Positions 18,309 to 26,880 of a stretch of DNA of 64,000 nucleotides are shown piece by piece. Location of the stretch: assembly GCF_025994315.1 (NCBI RefSeq), contig NZ_BAQE01000030.1; one strand, 5' to 3'. The DNA is from Swaminathania salitolerans (lineage in GTDB: Bacteria; Pseudomonadota; Alphaproteobacteria; Acetobacterales; Acetobacteraceae). The first letter of the stretch is position 1. Every line of letters starts with the position of its first letter. Below the pieces are notes generated by a model. The model did not search any database. It saw only the letters and a list, made by a program, of their open reading frames with translations, and was not told the origin of the DNA. The translations under genes were made by a program, and so were the position numbers.

Positions 18309-18914
18309 TCAGGAGGTGGCCTTGCGCGCGGCGGTTTTCCCGCGAACGCTCACCATCCGCGACACGCCCGTGACGAGATATCCCCAGCCGCTGAGAACGG
18401 TCGGCACGACGGAGATCCAGAGCAGCATCGAGCCCAGAGCAGGGAAAGACACGAAGCCGAGCCCGATTTCCCGGGGCATTGCGTCCCCAGCCAGAAGAAA
18501 CCCGATCGCGACCATCTGGATGCCCGTCTTCCATTTGGCGAGGCGCGTCGAAGGCAGGGTCGCTGCCTGGCTTGCCATATATTCGCGCAGGCCGCTAACC
18601 ATGATCTCGCGCACGAGAATGACGATCGCCGCAAAAAGCGCACCGTCCACCAGACGACCGTATCCCGCCAGCGCCAGAAGCAGGGCGCCGACGAGCAGCT
18701 TGTCGGCGATCGGATCCATCATCCGGCCCAGTTCCGAGCCCTGCTGCCAACGCCGCGCGAGCATACCGTCCAGATAATCCGTGATGCAGGCCGCAATATA
18801 GAGGAGACAGGCCGCCGCATCGGCCCAGGCCGCATCGACGGCGATGAGTGCGATGAGCACGGGAATGGAACCGATGCGAAGCAAAGTGAGGATATTGGGC
18901 AGATCCGTCAGCAT
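18309..18914 (-). CDS. pgsA: CDP-diacylglycerol--glycerol-3-phosphate 3-phosphatidyltransferase
   Basis: Makes phosphatidylglycerophosphate, the committed step to phosphatidylglycerol and cardiolipin. The 201-residue membrane protein starts LTDLPNILTLLRIGSIPVL and holds the CDP-alcohol phosphotransferase motif D-x2-D-G-x2-A-R-x8-G-x3-D-x3-D in the DYLDGMLARRW to MMDPIADK region (about 47-72). Several membrane segments follow. It lies 96 bases after uvrC on the same strand; uvrC-pgsA is a widespread gene pair. Confidence 0.93.
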   Translation of the reverse strand: MLTDLPNILTLLRIGSIPVLIALIAVDAAWADAAACLLYIAACITDYLDGMLARRWQQGSELGRMMDPIADKLLVGALLLALAGYGRLVDGALFAAIVILVREIMVSGLREYMASQAATLPSTRLAKWKTGIQMVAIGFLLAGDAMPREIGLGFVSFPALGSMLLWISVVPTVLSGWGYLVTGVSRMVSVRGKTAARKATS

Positions 18915-19010
18915 GTATCGATCCTAGGGCCGGCCATTGGTGTCACAGGTCAGAGAGCGCGTCCGGCCCATGATAGGGAGAGTGTCGCACCGTTCATAGC
19001 GGCACATCCC

Positions 19011-21173
19011 CTATTGCGGGTGAAAAAACTGATAAATGCTGCGTGCGGTTTCTCCGCTGATTCCGGGAACGGCGGCGAGTTCGTCCATTCCCGCCTGCCT
19101 GACGCCTTTCAGAGAGCCGAAATGATTGAGCAAGGCCCTCTTTCGCACGGCACCGATCCCCGGAACGGCGTCGAGCTCCGAGCTGCGGATCGCCTTGCTT
19201 CGCCCGGCGCGATGGGTCGTGATCGCAAAACGATGGGCCTCGTCCCGCAATCTCTGGAGATAATAGAGCACGGGGTCGTTGGGAGGAAGCTGGAACGGGG
19301 ATCGTCCGTCCTGGAAGAACCACTCCCGCCCCGCATCGCGATCCGGACCTTTCGCGATCGCGACGATCGGCACCCCTTGCACGCCGAGTTCCGAAAGCAC
19401 GGCCTTGACGGCATTGAACTGCCCGAGACCGCCATCGATCAGCAGGAGATCCGGCCAGTCCTGGGGGCGTTCATTGCCCTCGCTTTCCTCGCTGCGGCGT
19501 CCGAAACGCCGCTCCATCACTTCGCGCATCATGCCGAAATCGTCGCCGGGCGTTACCGGCCCCCTTATGGTGAATTTCCGGTAGGCCCGCTTGACGAAGC
19601 CCTCCGGCCCACCGACGACCATGACGCCATAGGCGTGTTGTCCCATGATGTGCGAGTTGTCGTAGGTCTCGATACGCTGCGGCACGGCATCGAGCCCGAA
19701 AGTCGAGGCAACACCCTCGAGCAGCTTGCGGATCCCGGCAGTTTCCGCAAGACGCCGTTCCAGCGCCTCGCGGGCGTTCGTTTCGGCATGGACCACGACC
19801 TCGCGCCGTTCCCCGCGCTTCGGCTGGACGAGTTCGACCTTGCGTCCCCTCTTCAGCGTCAGCGCTTCCGAGACGAGATCGAACTCCGCCGGATCGGCAT
19901 TGAGCAGGATCTGGGCGGGCGGCGGCTTGTCATCGTAGAACTGGAGCAGGAAAGCAGAGAGGATATCCGCAGGCGCATCGTCATCGGCGTGATCGGGATA
20001 GAAGGCGCGGTTTCCGTTATTGCGGCTGTTGCGGATGAAAAAGACCTGTATGCAGCTCTTGCCTGCCTCCTGCCACAGGGCGACGATATCGGCATCCCCG
20101 ATCGAGGCCGGATTGATGATCCCCGATTCCTGCATGCTCGAAAATCCGCGTATCCGGTCGCGGATGGTCGCGGCGCGCTCGAACTCCAGCGCCTCCGAAG
20201 CCTTCTCCATTTCCTCGACGAGCGCTTTTTGCACATCGGTGCTCTTGCCTGACAGGAACTGCCTGGTTTCCTCGACGAGCGCGCCGTAACCGTCCTCGTC
20301 GATGCGCCCGACGCAGGGCGCGGAGCAACGCCTGATCTGGAACAGGAGACAGGGACGGGTACGGGAAGACAGCACGGCGTCGCTGCACGACCGGAGGAGG
20401 AAACTGCGCTGGATGAGATTGAGAGTCTGGTTGACCGCCCAGGCTGAGGCGAACGGCCCCCAATAGGTGGCGTCCTTGACCGGCCGTCCGCGCTGCTTGG
20501 TGATCTGGGGAAAGGCATGCCCCTCGGTCAGCATGATCCAGGGATAGGATTTGTCATCGCGCAGGAGAATGTTGAACCGGGGCTTCATCTTCTTGATGAA
20601 GTTGGCCTCCAGAAGGAGGGCCTCCGCCTCGGTGCGGGTCGTGACGATCTCCATCTGGCGGGTCAGACTGACCATACGGCGGAGCCGCTCCGGGAGCTGG
20701 TTGAGCCGCAGATAGGACGACACACGTTTCCTGAGACTCAGCGCCTTGCCGACATAGAGCACTTCGCCCTTTGCGCCGAGCATACGATAGACGCCGGGAG
20801 AGAACGGAATGGTCCTGAGCGCTTCCCTGATGGCGTCCGGTCCCTCGGCCACGCGCGCCTCGCTGCCCGCGACAGCCCTGTCCCCGGCGTTCCCGGCCTG
20901 ATCGTTTTCGGCTTCATGGTCTTCGGGACGAGGCTCTTCCCCGATAGGCTGCGCCTTGCGCGACCGGCGCCGTTCCGCACCCTCAGGATCCATTACGTCC
21001 GCACGGATATCGTCGGACGCATGATCGTCGCATGCCTCATCGTCGCACTCGGGCTCGAACTCGGGCTCGGATTCGTGCTCGGGCGCATCCCGCATCGCGG
21101 CATCGACATCATGAGGCCTGTCTTCAGGCCCGGCGCTCCGCTCCGGATCTGCGGTTTCGCGAGGGGAACTCAT
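19011..21173 (-). CDS. uvrC: Excinuclease ABC subunit C, with long acidic N-terminal extension
   Basis: The dual-incision nuclease of nucleotide excision repair. The GIY-YIG domain begins near residue 126 (SPGVYRMLGAKGEVLYVGKA), the UVR motif is near 320 (EALEFERAATIRDRI), the RNase H-like nuclease domain includes ETYDNSHIMG and LLIDGGLGQ, and tandem helix-hairpin-helix motifs close the protein (VPGIGAVRKRALL, VPGISGETAR). It is 720 residues long because about 115 Asp/Glu/Pro/Arg-rich residues precede the catalytic domain; typical UvrC is about 610-650. There is no good start close to the domain, though Met27 and Met61 are alternatives. No LexA-type box is seen upstream. Confidence 0.95.
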   Translation of the reverse strand: MSSPRETADPERSAGPEDRPHDVDAAMRDAPEHESEPEFEPECDDEACDDHASDDIRADVMDPEGAERRRSRKAQPIGEEPRPEDHEAENDQAGNAGDRAVAGSEARVAEGPDAIREALRTIPFSPGVYRMLGAKGEVLYVGKALSLRKRVSSYLRLNQLPERLRRMVSLTRQMEIVTTRTEAEALLLEANFIKKMKPRFNILLRDDKSYPWIMLTEGHAFPQITKQRGRPVKDATYWGPFASAWAVNQTLNLIQRSFLLRSCSDAVLSSRTRPCLLFQIRRCSAPCVGRIDEDGYGALVEETRQFLSGKSTDVQKALVEEMEKASEALEFERAATIRDRIRGFSSMQESGIINPASIGDADIVALWQEAGKSCIQVFFIRNSRNNGNRAFYPDHADDDAPADILSAFLLQFYDDKPPPAQILLNADPAEFDLVSEALTLKRGRKVELVQPKRGERREVVVHAETNAREALERRLAETAGIRKLLEGVASTFGLDAVPQRIETYDNSHIMGQHAYGVMVVGGPEGFVKRAYRKFTIRGPVTPGDDFGMMREVMERRFGRRSEESEGNERPQDWPDLLLIDGGLGQFNAVKAVLSELGVQGVPIVAIAKGPDRDAGREWFFQDGRSPFQLPPNDPVLYYLQRLRDEAHRFAITTHRAGRSKAIRSSELDAVPGIGAVRKRALLNHFGSLKGVRQAGMDELAAVPGISGETARSIYQFFHPQ

Positions 21174-21470
21174 CGCTCACCCACCGGGGCGAAGGAGAGA
21201 CGCGGTTCATCCACGGAAGATGTGGATAAGTCTGTGGGACAACGCATGACAAACTGATGACAGGCGCAGTTTCTGGCGCTTTGTGACGCATTGCCTAAAT
21301 TTTGAGCAGTTCGATATAACACGTTGAAAATCAACAATTTTGGAAAACCATATGAAGGAACACAGCGCAAGACCCTGGAATTACACGGAGTCAATAGGGC
21401 CAATGCGCGGAAAGTGGACAAATTCCACACATCTGACTCCAGAACGATCCTGTTTTGTTCGGGTTCCTTC
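21174..21470. other. AT-rich intergenic region with a perfect DnaA box and inverted repeats
   Basis: About 300 bases between uvrC (minus) and the dipeptidase stop. It holds a perfect DnaA box TGTGGATAA at 21221-21229, weaker look-alikes nearby (TTCATCCAC about 21207, TGTGGGACA about 21233, GTGGACAA about 21414), and an AT-rich stretch about 21290-21350 that stands out from the GC-rich surroundings. Two nested inverted repeats are GGAGTCA (21387-21393)/TGACTCC (21434-21440) and GTGGA-CAAAT-TCCAC (21414-21428). No gene is supported. Confidence 0.5.
21221..21229 (-). promoter_or_regulatory. Perfect DnaA box
   Basis: TGTGGATAA is the complement of the consensus DnaA box TTATCCACA. It lies 48 bases upstream of the uvrC start. 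It may be a DnaA regulatory site for uvrC or part of a larger DnaA-binding region with the neighbouring AT-rich segment. Confidence 0.55.
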
Positions 21471-22460
21471 CTAGAATTTCTCCGCCTCCCCCATGACGCG
21501 CAGAAAATTTCCGCCCCAGATCGCCGCCAGATCCGCCTCGGTCATGCCGCGTCGCAACAGCGCCTCGGTCACTGCCGGGGCTTGCGCAGCGTCCGTCCAG
21601 CCCTCGATTCCACCGCCGCCATCGAAATCAGACGAGAGACCCACATGGGCAAGCCCGATCCGGTCTGCGACATAAGCGACATGATGCGCCAGATCGTCGA
21701 CATTGGCCCGCCCCTCACGGGACGGCTTGAGGAAGCCGGACATCGCGGTGATCTGGATGACACCGCCCGAATCCCTCAGCCGGAAGAGCTGTTCGTCGTC
21801 GAGATTGCGCGGATGATCGCATAATGCACGCGCGCAGGAGTGACTTGCGATGACCGGACCGTCGGCGAGATCGACCGCCTGCATCATCGTCGATTTCGCA
21901 GCATGGGAAACGTCGATGAGAATACCCGAGGCATTCATCCTCGCGATAACCTGACGACCGAGAGCGGAAAGCCCACCATGCAATGACGCGCCGTCGCCCA
22001 GAGCCGGAAGCGGAATGGCCGCATCGGCAAGGTCGTTATGGCCGTTATGGGTCAGGGTGATATAGCGCACCCCTCTCCCGGCGAGAACGGCGACACGTTC
22101 GGGATCGCCGCCCAGACCGTGCCCGTTCTCCATCGCAGGGACGATCGCCACATCGCCGCGCGCGACTGCCTCGGAAACCGCCTGAGCCGTGGTGCAAAGG
22201 GCTGCTCCCGGGCCGGTCAACCCGCAAATGGTGTCCAGCATCGCCTGAGCGCGGGTCCAGGCTGCCTCACGCGCCTCGTCGCTGCGCTCGGTCTGGGGAA
22301 TATAGGCCGCAAGACAGACCGCCTTCATGCCCCCCTGGACCAGCCTGGGCAGATCGACCTGTCGCGCGGGAGACCCTGCGAGGAAGTCATCCCGATCGGG
22401 CCAGGGAATATCGATATGGGAGTCGAGTGTCAGAAGGCGGGCGTGGAGGTCGGAGGTCAT
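21471..22460 (-). CDS. Membrane dipeptidase (peptidase M19, renal dipeptidase family)
   Basis: A 329-residue zinc-dependent dipeptidase; the family hydrolyses dipeptides including those with D-residues. Metal ligands are seen in LTLDSHIDIPW (His15, Asp17), the bridging glutamate in AMENGHGLG, and histidines in IDVSHAAKS and IASHSCARALCDHPRN. No signal peptide is visible, so a cytoplasmic location is likely. It is divergent from xth with about 80 bases between the starts. The physiological substrate is unknown. Confidence 0.9.
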   Translation of the reverse strand: MTSDLHARLLTLDSHIDIPWPDRDDFLAGSPARQVDLPRLVQGGMKAVCLAAYIPQTERSDEAREAAWTRAQAMLDTICGLTGPGAALCTTAQAVSEAVARGDVAIVPAMENGHGLGGDPERVAVLAGRGVRYITLTHNGHNDLADAAIPLPALGDGASLHGGLSALGRQVIARMNASGILIDVSHAAKSTMMQAVDLADGPVIASHSCARALCDHPRNLDDEQLFRLRDSGGVIQITAMSGFLKPSREGRANVDDLAHHVAYVADRIGLAHVGLSSDFDGGGGIEGWTDAAQAPAVTEALLRRGMTEADLAAIWGGNFLRVMGEAEKF

Positions 22461-22541
22461 AATCGTCTAGATGGTCTATCGCGGCGGGACGGCAAGTGGC
22501 ATTGCTGCAGTTTCCGCCAGCTGTGAGGGACGATCGACACC

Positions 22542-23345
22542 ATGCGTCTGATGACGTGGAATATCAACTCGCTGCGCCTGAGACTGCCTCTTCTCGCGCG
22601 TCTCGCTGCCGGGCAGAGGCCCGACATCATCTGTCTGCAGGAGACCAAGGTCCCCGATGCCCTGTTCCCGGCAGAGGCGATCCGAAAGATGGGTTACCCT
22701 CATTTCCATTTCGCGGGGATGAAAGGATATAACGGCGTCGCCATTCTCTCGCGCCACGCGATGACACCGCTCGACGCGGCGCCCGACTGGTGCGGAAAGG
22801 GCGATACCCGCCATATCGCGGTGAGGCTCGAGACCGCGCAAGGCCCGATCGTCCTGCACGATTTCTACGTTCCGGCCGGCGGCGACGTGCCGGACCCCGC
22901 CCTGAACGGGAAATACGCCCATAAACTGGCTTTTCTCGACGAGGTCACCGCCTGGTTCAGGGCCAACAGGCCGGAACGGGCGATCGTGGTCGGCGATCTC
23001 AATATCGCGCCGCTCGAGAACGATGTGTGGAGCCACAGGCAGCTCCTGCAGGTCGTAAGCCATACGGAACCCGAGATCGCACGGCTCGAAGCATGGCAGG
23101 ATACGGGCTTTGTCGATGCGATGCGTGCCCTCGTCCCGCAGGACGAAAAGCTCTACACATGGTGGTCGTATCGCAACCGGGACTGGAAGAAATCGGATCG
23201 CGGCCGTCGGCTGGATCACGTCTGGATCACGCCGGATCTTCGCCCGACCCTGCAGAACATGGCGGTCCTGCGTGACGTGCGCGACTGGGACAGCCCTTCG
23301 GATCATGTCCCGGTCGTCGTCGATCTGGATCTCGACATGGCCTGA
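22542..23345 (+). CDS. xth: Exodeoxyribonuclease III / AP endonuclease
   Basis: Repairs abasic sites and blocked 3' ends in DNA. The 267-residue EEP-fold protein shows MTWNINSLRLRL, CLQETKVPD (catalytic Glu), HDFYVPAGGD, VVGDLNIAP, and the terminal RGRRLDHVWIT and DWDSPSDHVPVVVDL motifs with the catalytic Asp-His. GAGGGACG lies upstream of the ATG. It is followed by a hairpin terminator and a convergent response regulator gene. Confidence 0.95.
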   Translation: MRLMTWNINSLRLRLPLLARLAAGQRPDIICLQETKVPDALFPAEAIRKMGYPHFHFAGMKGYNGVAILSRHAMTPLDAAPDWCGKGDTRHIAVRLETAQGPIVLHDFYVPAGGDVPDPALNGKYAHKLAFLDEVTAWFRANRPERAIVVGDLNIAPLENDVWSHRQLLQVVSHTEPEIARLEAWQDTGFVDAMRALVPQDEKLYTWWSYRNRDWKKSDRGRRLDHVWITPDLRPTLQNMAVLRDVRDWDSPSDHVPVVVDLDLDMA

Positions 23346-23354
23346 GCATTTGCG

Positions 23355-23382
23355 CCCCCGATCGCTCTGTCCTGATCGGGGG
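23355..23382 (+). terminator. Hairpin terminator between xth and the response regulator gene
   Basis: CCCCCGATC (23355-23363) and GATCGGGGG (23374-23382) form a perfect 9-base-pair stem with a 10-base loop, 9 bases after the xth stop and between convergent genes. No T-run follows, so it may be a less classical or bidirectional terminator. Confidence 0.6.
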
Positions 23383-23402
23383 GAGAGAGACGCGCGACCG
23401 CC

Positions 23403-24128
23403 TCAGCTCATGAGGGCGTCGCTTCCCTCCGGGTTGAGCCGGTAGCCGCCGCCCTCGGTCAGGAGCAGGGAGGCATTGGCCGGATCCGGCTCGATCTTCT
23501 GGCGCAGGCGATAGATATGCGTCTCGAGCGTATGGGTAGTGACCGCCGCGTTATAGCCCCAGACCTCGTTGAGCAGCACCTGACGTGCGATGGGCCGATG
23601 ACCTGCACGGTAGAGATACTTGAGAATTGCCGCTTCCTTCTCCGTCAGGCGTATCCGGCGGTTCTTGGCAGGCTCCTGCAGGATCTTGGAAGACGGGCGG
23701 AAGAGATACGGACCGATCGGGAAGACAGCGTCCTCGCTGTTCTCGAACAGGCGCAGCTGGGCACGCAGCCGGGCGAGCAGCTCGGCAATGCGGAACGGCT
23801 TGGCGACATAGTCGTTCGCCCCGGCATCGAGCCCACGGACGACATCCGCCTCGTCATCGGATCCGGTCAGGATGATGATCGGCATACGGATCCCCTGCCG
23901 GCGCAGCTCGGCGCAGAAATCGCGTCCATCGCCATCGGGAAGGGTCACGTCGAGAAGGATCGCATCGACACGCGCATCGGTAACGCTCAGCTTATCCCTG
24001 GCATCGGCAACGGAAACGGCCTGGATCGGGTCGAATTCGCCTTCGAGCTTGAGCTGTTCCACCAGAAGCTGACGAAGCGTATCGTCATCATCGACAATCA
24101 GGACAGGACGCGGACCAGGCATGGACAA
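23403..24128 (-). CDS. OmpR/PhoB-family response regulator
   Basis: A 241-residue DNA-binding response regulator. The receiver domain (about 8-125) has the acidic pocket VDDDD (13-16), phospho-acceptor Asp60 in ILLDVTLPDGDG, Thr89 in ILTGSDDEAD and Lys110 in YVAKPFR. The C-terminal winged helix (about 140-235) ends with HTLETHIYRLRQKIE and LLLTEGGGYRL. No histidine kinase gene is adjacent, so its partner is unknown. It is divergent from the L,D-transpeptidase gene; whether it regulates that gene is an open inference. Confidence 0.92.
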   Translation of the reverse strand: MSMPGPRPVLIVDDDDTLRQLLVEQLKLEGEFDPIQAVSVADARDKLSVTDARVDAILLDVTLPDGDGRDFCAELRRQGIRMPIIILTGSDDEADVVRGLDAGANDYVAKPFRIAELLARLRAQLRLFENSEDAVFPIGPYLFRPSSKILQEPAKNRRIRLTEKEAAILKYLYRAGHRPIARQVLLNEVWGYNAAVTTHTLETHIYRLRQKIEPDPANASLLLTEGGGYRLNPEGSDALMS

Positions 24129-24322
24129 CCTTCTCTCACCAGCTTGAGGAATACCTCCGTCTCCGGGATCAGCCCCTGTGCGGAGGAAAGAGCCTCATTT
24201 TGATGTGAGCCTTACACGGATCTCACAGGCTCGCCAATGCAAGCGGCCTGCCGGGAGCCGCGGATATCGTTTTTTAGACGGTAAATACCCAAAAATTAAT
24301 GTTTTAGCGTGAGGAGTATGAA

Positions 24323-24826
24323 ATGAATGTCATTTTGCGCCCTGTCGGTGTCCATGAGGCCGTCATTCTGCTGGACGGTGCGCAGATCCCCGTCGCGATC
24401 GGCGCAGGCGGGATCAGCGCCCACAAGAACGAGGGAGATCACGCGACCCCGGTCGGCGTCCTGCCGTTTCGCCGGGTTTTCTATCGTGCGGACAGAACAT
24501 CCCGCCCGGAAACGACGCTCCCGGTCGAGGCCTTGTCGCCTCACGACGGGTGGTGTGACGATGCGGGCCATCCCGATTACAACCGCTTCGTAACCACACC
24601 CCATCCGGCCAGCCACGAACGCCTCTGGCGCGATGACAACAGCTACGATCTGATCGTCGTTCTCGGCTGGAACGATCTCAGCCCTGTCCCCGGTCGCGGC
24701 TCCGCCATTTTCATGCATCTCCCGACCCGGAGCGGCTTTACCGAAGGCTGTATCGCCCTCCCGGATGCGAGCCTGAGGCAGCTGTTGCGCAGAGGAGTCT
24801 CCGGGATCGAGGTGCAGGGTCACTGA
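24323..24826 (+). CDS. L,D-transpeptidase (YkuD) family protein
   Basis: A 167-residue protein with the YkuD active-site motif: His132 in IFMHLPTR and Cys143 in GFTEGCIALP. The family cross-links peptidoglycan through a cysteine acyl-enzyme or attaches proteins to it. No signal peptide or membrane segment is seen at the N-terminus (MNVILRPVGVHEAVILL), so export is unexplained, as in several short alphaproteobacterial members. GAGGAG precedes the ATG, and an AT-rich promoter-like stretch lies at about 24270-24305. It is divergent from the response regulator and convergent with the antiporter. Confidence 0.85.
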   Translation: MNVILRPVGVHEAVILLDGAQIPVAIGAGGISAHKNEGDHATPVGVLPFRRVFYRADRTSRPETTLPVEALSPHDGWCDDAGHPDYNRFVTTPHPASHERLWRDDNSYDLIVVLGWNDLSPVPGRGSAIFMHLPTRSGFTEGCIALPDASLRQLLRRGVSGIEVQGH

Positions 24827-24907
24827 CGCCGGACTCCCGGCGCGCGCTTCCCTGCCTTACCTCGCATTTCCCGACGCCGCGACCGGGCGATTGACGAGAG
24901 GCCTATT

Positions 24908-26830
24908 CTACCGGGCGGATTCTCCGGGAGTATTCCGCGCCGGCTCTTCTTCCCCAGATTCCGCTTTTCCGGGTTCCGCTTTTCCGGGTTCCTTTTCACC
25001 GGGTTCCTCTTCCCCGGGGCGCTCCTCCTCGGGAGCCGGAGGCGGGGTCATGAAGACGAGAAGGTCGCCCACAGCGGGGCTTGCCTGGAATTCGTCCTCC
25101 GCCGAGCGGATGGTGATCGACTGGCCGCGGCGGATCGAGAGAAAATCGAGCCTGTTCGGAACGGCACCGAAAGTCCCCGCACTCGCATCATCGGCCATGG
25201 CGGTCATGAAACGCCACCCCTTCTCGTAGAGCATCTCGATCAGGGTGAAGTTCCATGACGGATCGCCGAGGAGCTTGCCGCGCGCATCGCGCGAGAGCCC
25301 GTGATAGAGATCGAGACGGGCGACGCCCGGGCTGATCTGGAAGACGCGCTGACGCCCCATATGAGGCGCCATATGGGCGCAGACCAGCCCGTTATAGATC
25401 GCATCCCCCGTCGTCGCGATGAGATAGTCGGCCGGGCGCTCCTCCAGCGCCTCCTCGCCATGCTGGGAGAGCAATTCGGCCCGCAGGACGGGTATGCCGC
25501 GCCTCATGGCCGGGAGCAGTGTGTTGGAGCGGTTATCGACCAGAAGGACCGGTATGCCCGCGCCGCTCAGACATTCCGCCAGATTGATGGACCACGCGGA
25601 TGCGCCGACAATGGCAAGGGCGGGCTCGTTCGAGAGCGTCAGTCCGAGATAGCGTGCGAGCGGCCTGAGCGAAAACCCGTGAAAGATCATCGTTCCGCCG
25701 ATGATCGCGAAGACGGCGGGCATGATCAGATCGGCGCTGTGATATCCGGCATCCGTCATCCGGTATCCGGCCGCACCCGCCACGGCGGCGGCCACGATGC
25801 CGCGCGGGGCGATCCACGCCACGAAGAGGCGCTCCTGCCAGCGCAGCCCCGTACCGATGGTCGAGGCGAAGATCGCAAGAGGACGCACGCCGAACATGAC
25901 GGCCGCGGTCAAAAGGCAGATCGGCAGGGAGAGATGCGCCAGCACATCGCGATGCAGGTCCGCCGTGAGCATGATGAACAGCACCGCCACGACGAGCACG
26001 ACGAGGGATTCCTTCATCCGGCGCAGCTCGGACAGGCCGGGCACATGCAGATTGGTGAGCGCCATACCGAACACGGTCGCGCCCACGAGCCCTGCCCCTT
26101 CCATGCTCATGTTGCAAATGCTGAAGATCAGAAGCGCCAGCGTCAGGAGAAGCGGCGTCTTCAGCGGCTCCGGCATGAGGTCGCGTACGAAGAGATAACG
26201 CACGAGATAGGCGGGCGCGATACCGACTGCGAGGGATTCCGCCGTCGATGCGAGAAGATCCGGGAGCACTTCGGTCAGGAAGACATCCGTGCCGATCGGC
26301 ACCCGCGTGGCCACCACCTGAAGCACGACCGCAGCGAGGATGGCGCCTATCGGATCGTTGATGATGGCTTCCCAGCGCAGATAGGCCGCAACGCGGGGCT
26401 GGAGCTTGTTGTGTCGCAGGAGGGGCAGCACGACGGTGGGCCCGGTCACGGTGATGATCGCGCCGAAAAGCGCCGCGACGCCCCATTCCATATGCGCGAT
26501 ATAATGCGCCGCCGCCCAGCCGAGCCCCCAGCTTATCGGCAGCGCCAGCATGGTCAGGCGCGTTACGCCCTCGCCCGCCTCGCGGAGCTGACGGAAATCG
26601 AGAAGCAGCCCGCCTTCGAACACGATGATGGCCACGAGCAGGGAAACGAGCGGACGGAAGATCCATCCCAGCGCGGCAGAAGGATGCAGAAGCCCCAGTC
26701 CGGGTCCGAAGACGAGTCCGAGCGCGAAGAGCAGGACGATCGCCGGCAGGCGAAAACGCCACGCAACCCACTGCGCTCCGATCCCCGCCCCCAGCGTCAG
26801 GAGCAGGCCGACAAACATTGCAAGAGCCAT
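24908..26830 (-). CDS. Monovalent cation:proton antiporter (CPA family) with RCK-N domain and repetitive Glu/Pro tail
   Basis: A 640-residue membrane antiporter. About 12 membrane segments span residues 1-400 (FGPGLGLLHPSAALGW, ITVTGPTVVLPLL, WEAIINDPIGAI with the ion-site Asn-Asp). A Rossmann-like RCK-N segment follows (about 410-530, ALAIVGASAWSINLAECLSG), and a further regulatory part with SIRRGQSITIRSAEDEF. The last 40 residues are short imperfect repeats of Glu-Pro-Gly-Glu/Lys, matched by tandem repeats in the DNA at about 24945-25030. Whether K+ or Na+ is carried cannot be told. The start lies 51 bases after rsmB. Confidence 0.9.
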   Translation of the reverse strand: MALAMFVGLLLTLGAGIGAQWVAWRFRLPAIVLLFALGLVFGPGLGLLHPSAALGWIFRPLVSLLVAIIVFEGGLLLDFRQLREAGEGVTRLTMLALPISWGLGWAAAHYIAHMEWGVAALFGAIITVTGPTVVLPLLRHNKLQPRVAAYLRWEAIINDPIGAILAAVVLQVVATRVPIGTDVFLTEVLPDLLASTAESLAVGIAPAYLVRYLFVRDLMPEPLKTPLLLTLALLIFSICNMSMEGAGLVGATVFGMALTNLHVPGLSELRRMKESLVVLVVAVLFIMLTADLHRDVLAHLSLPICLLTAAVMFGVRPLAIFASTIGTGLRWQERLFVAWIAPRGIVAAAVAGAAGYRMTDAGYHSADLIMPAVFAIIGGTMIFHGFSLRPLARYLGLTLSNEPALAIVGASAWSINLAECLSGAGIPVLLVDNRSNTLLPAMRRGIPVLRAELLSQHGEEALEERPADYLIATTGDAIYNGLVCAHMAPHMGRQRVFQISPGVARLDLYHGLSRDARGKLLGDPSWNFTLIEMLYEKGWRFMTAMADDASAGTFGAVPNRLDFLSIRRGQSITIRSAEDEFQASPAVGDLLVFMTPPPAPEEERPGEEEPGEKEPGKAEPGKAESGEEEPARNTPGESAR

Positions 26831-26880
26831 GACTTAGTGATCACTCCAGCCCGATGGGCAGTACGACAGGATGCGGGGCT

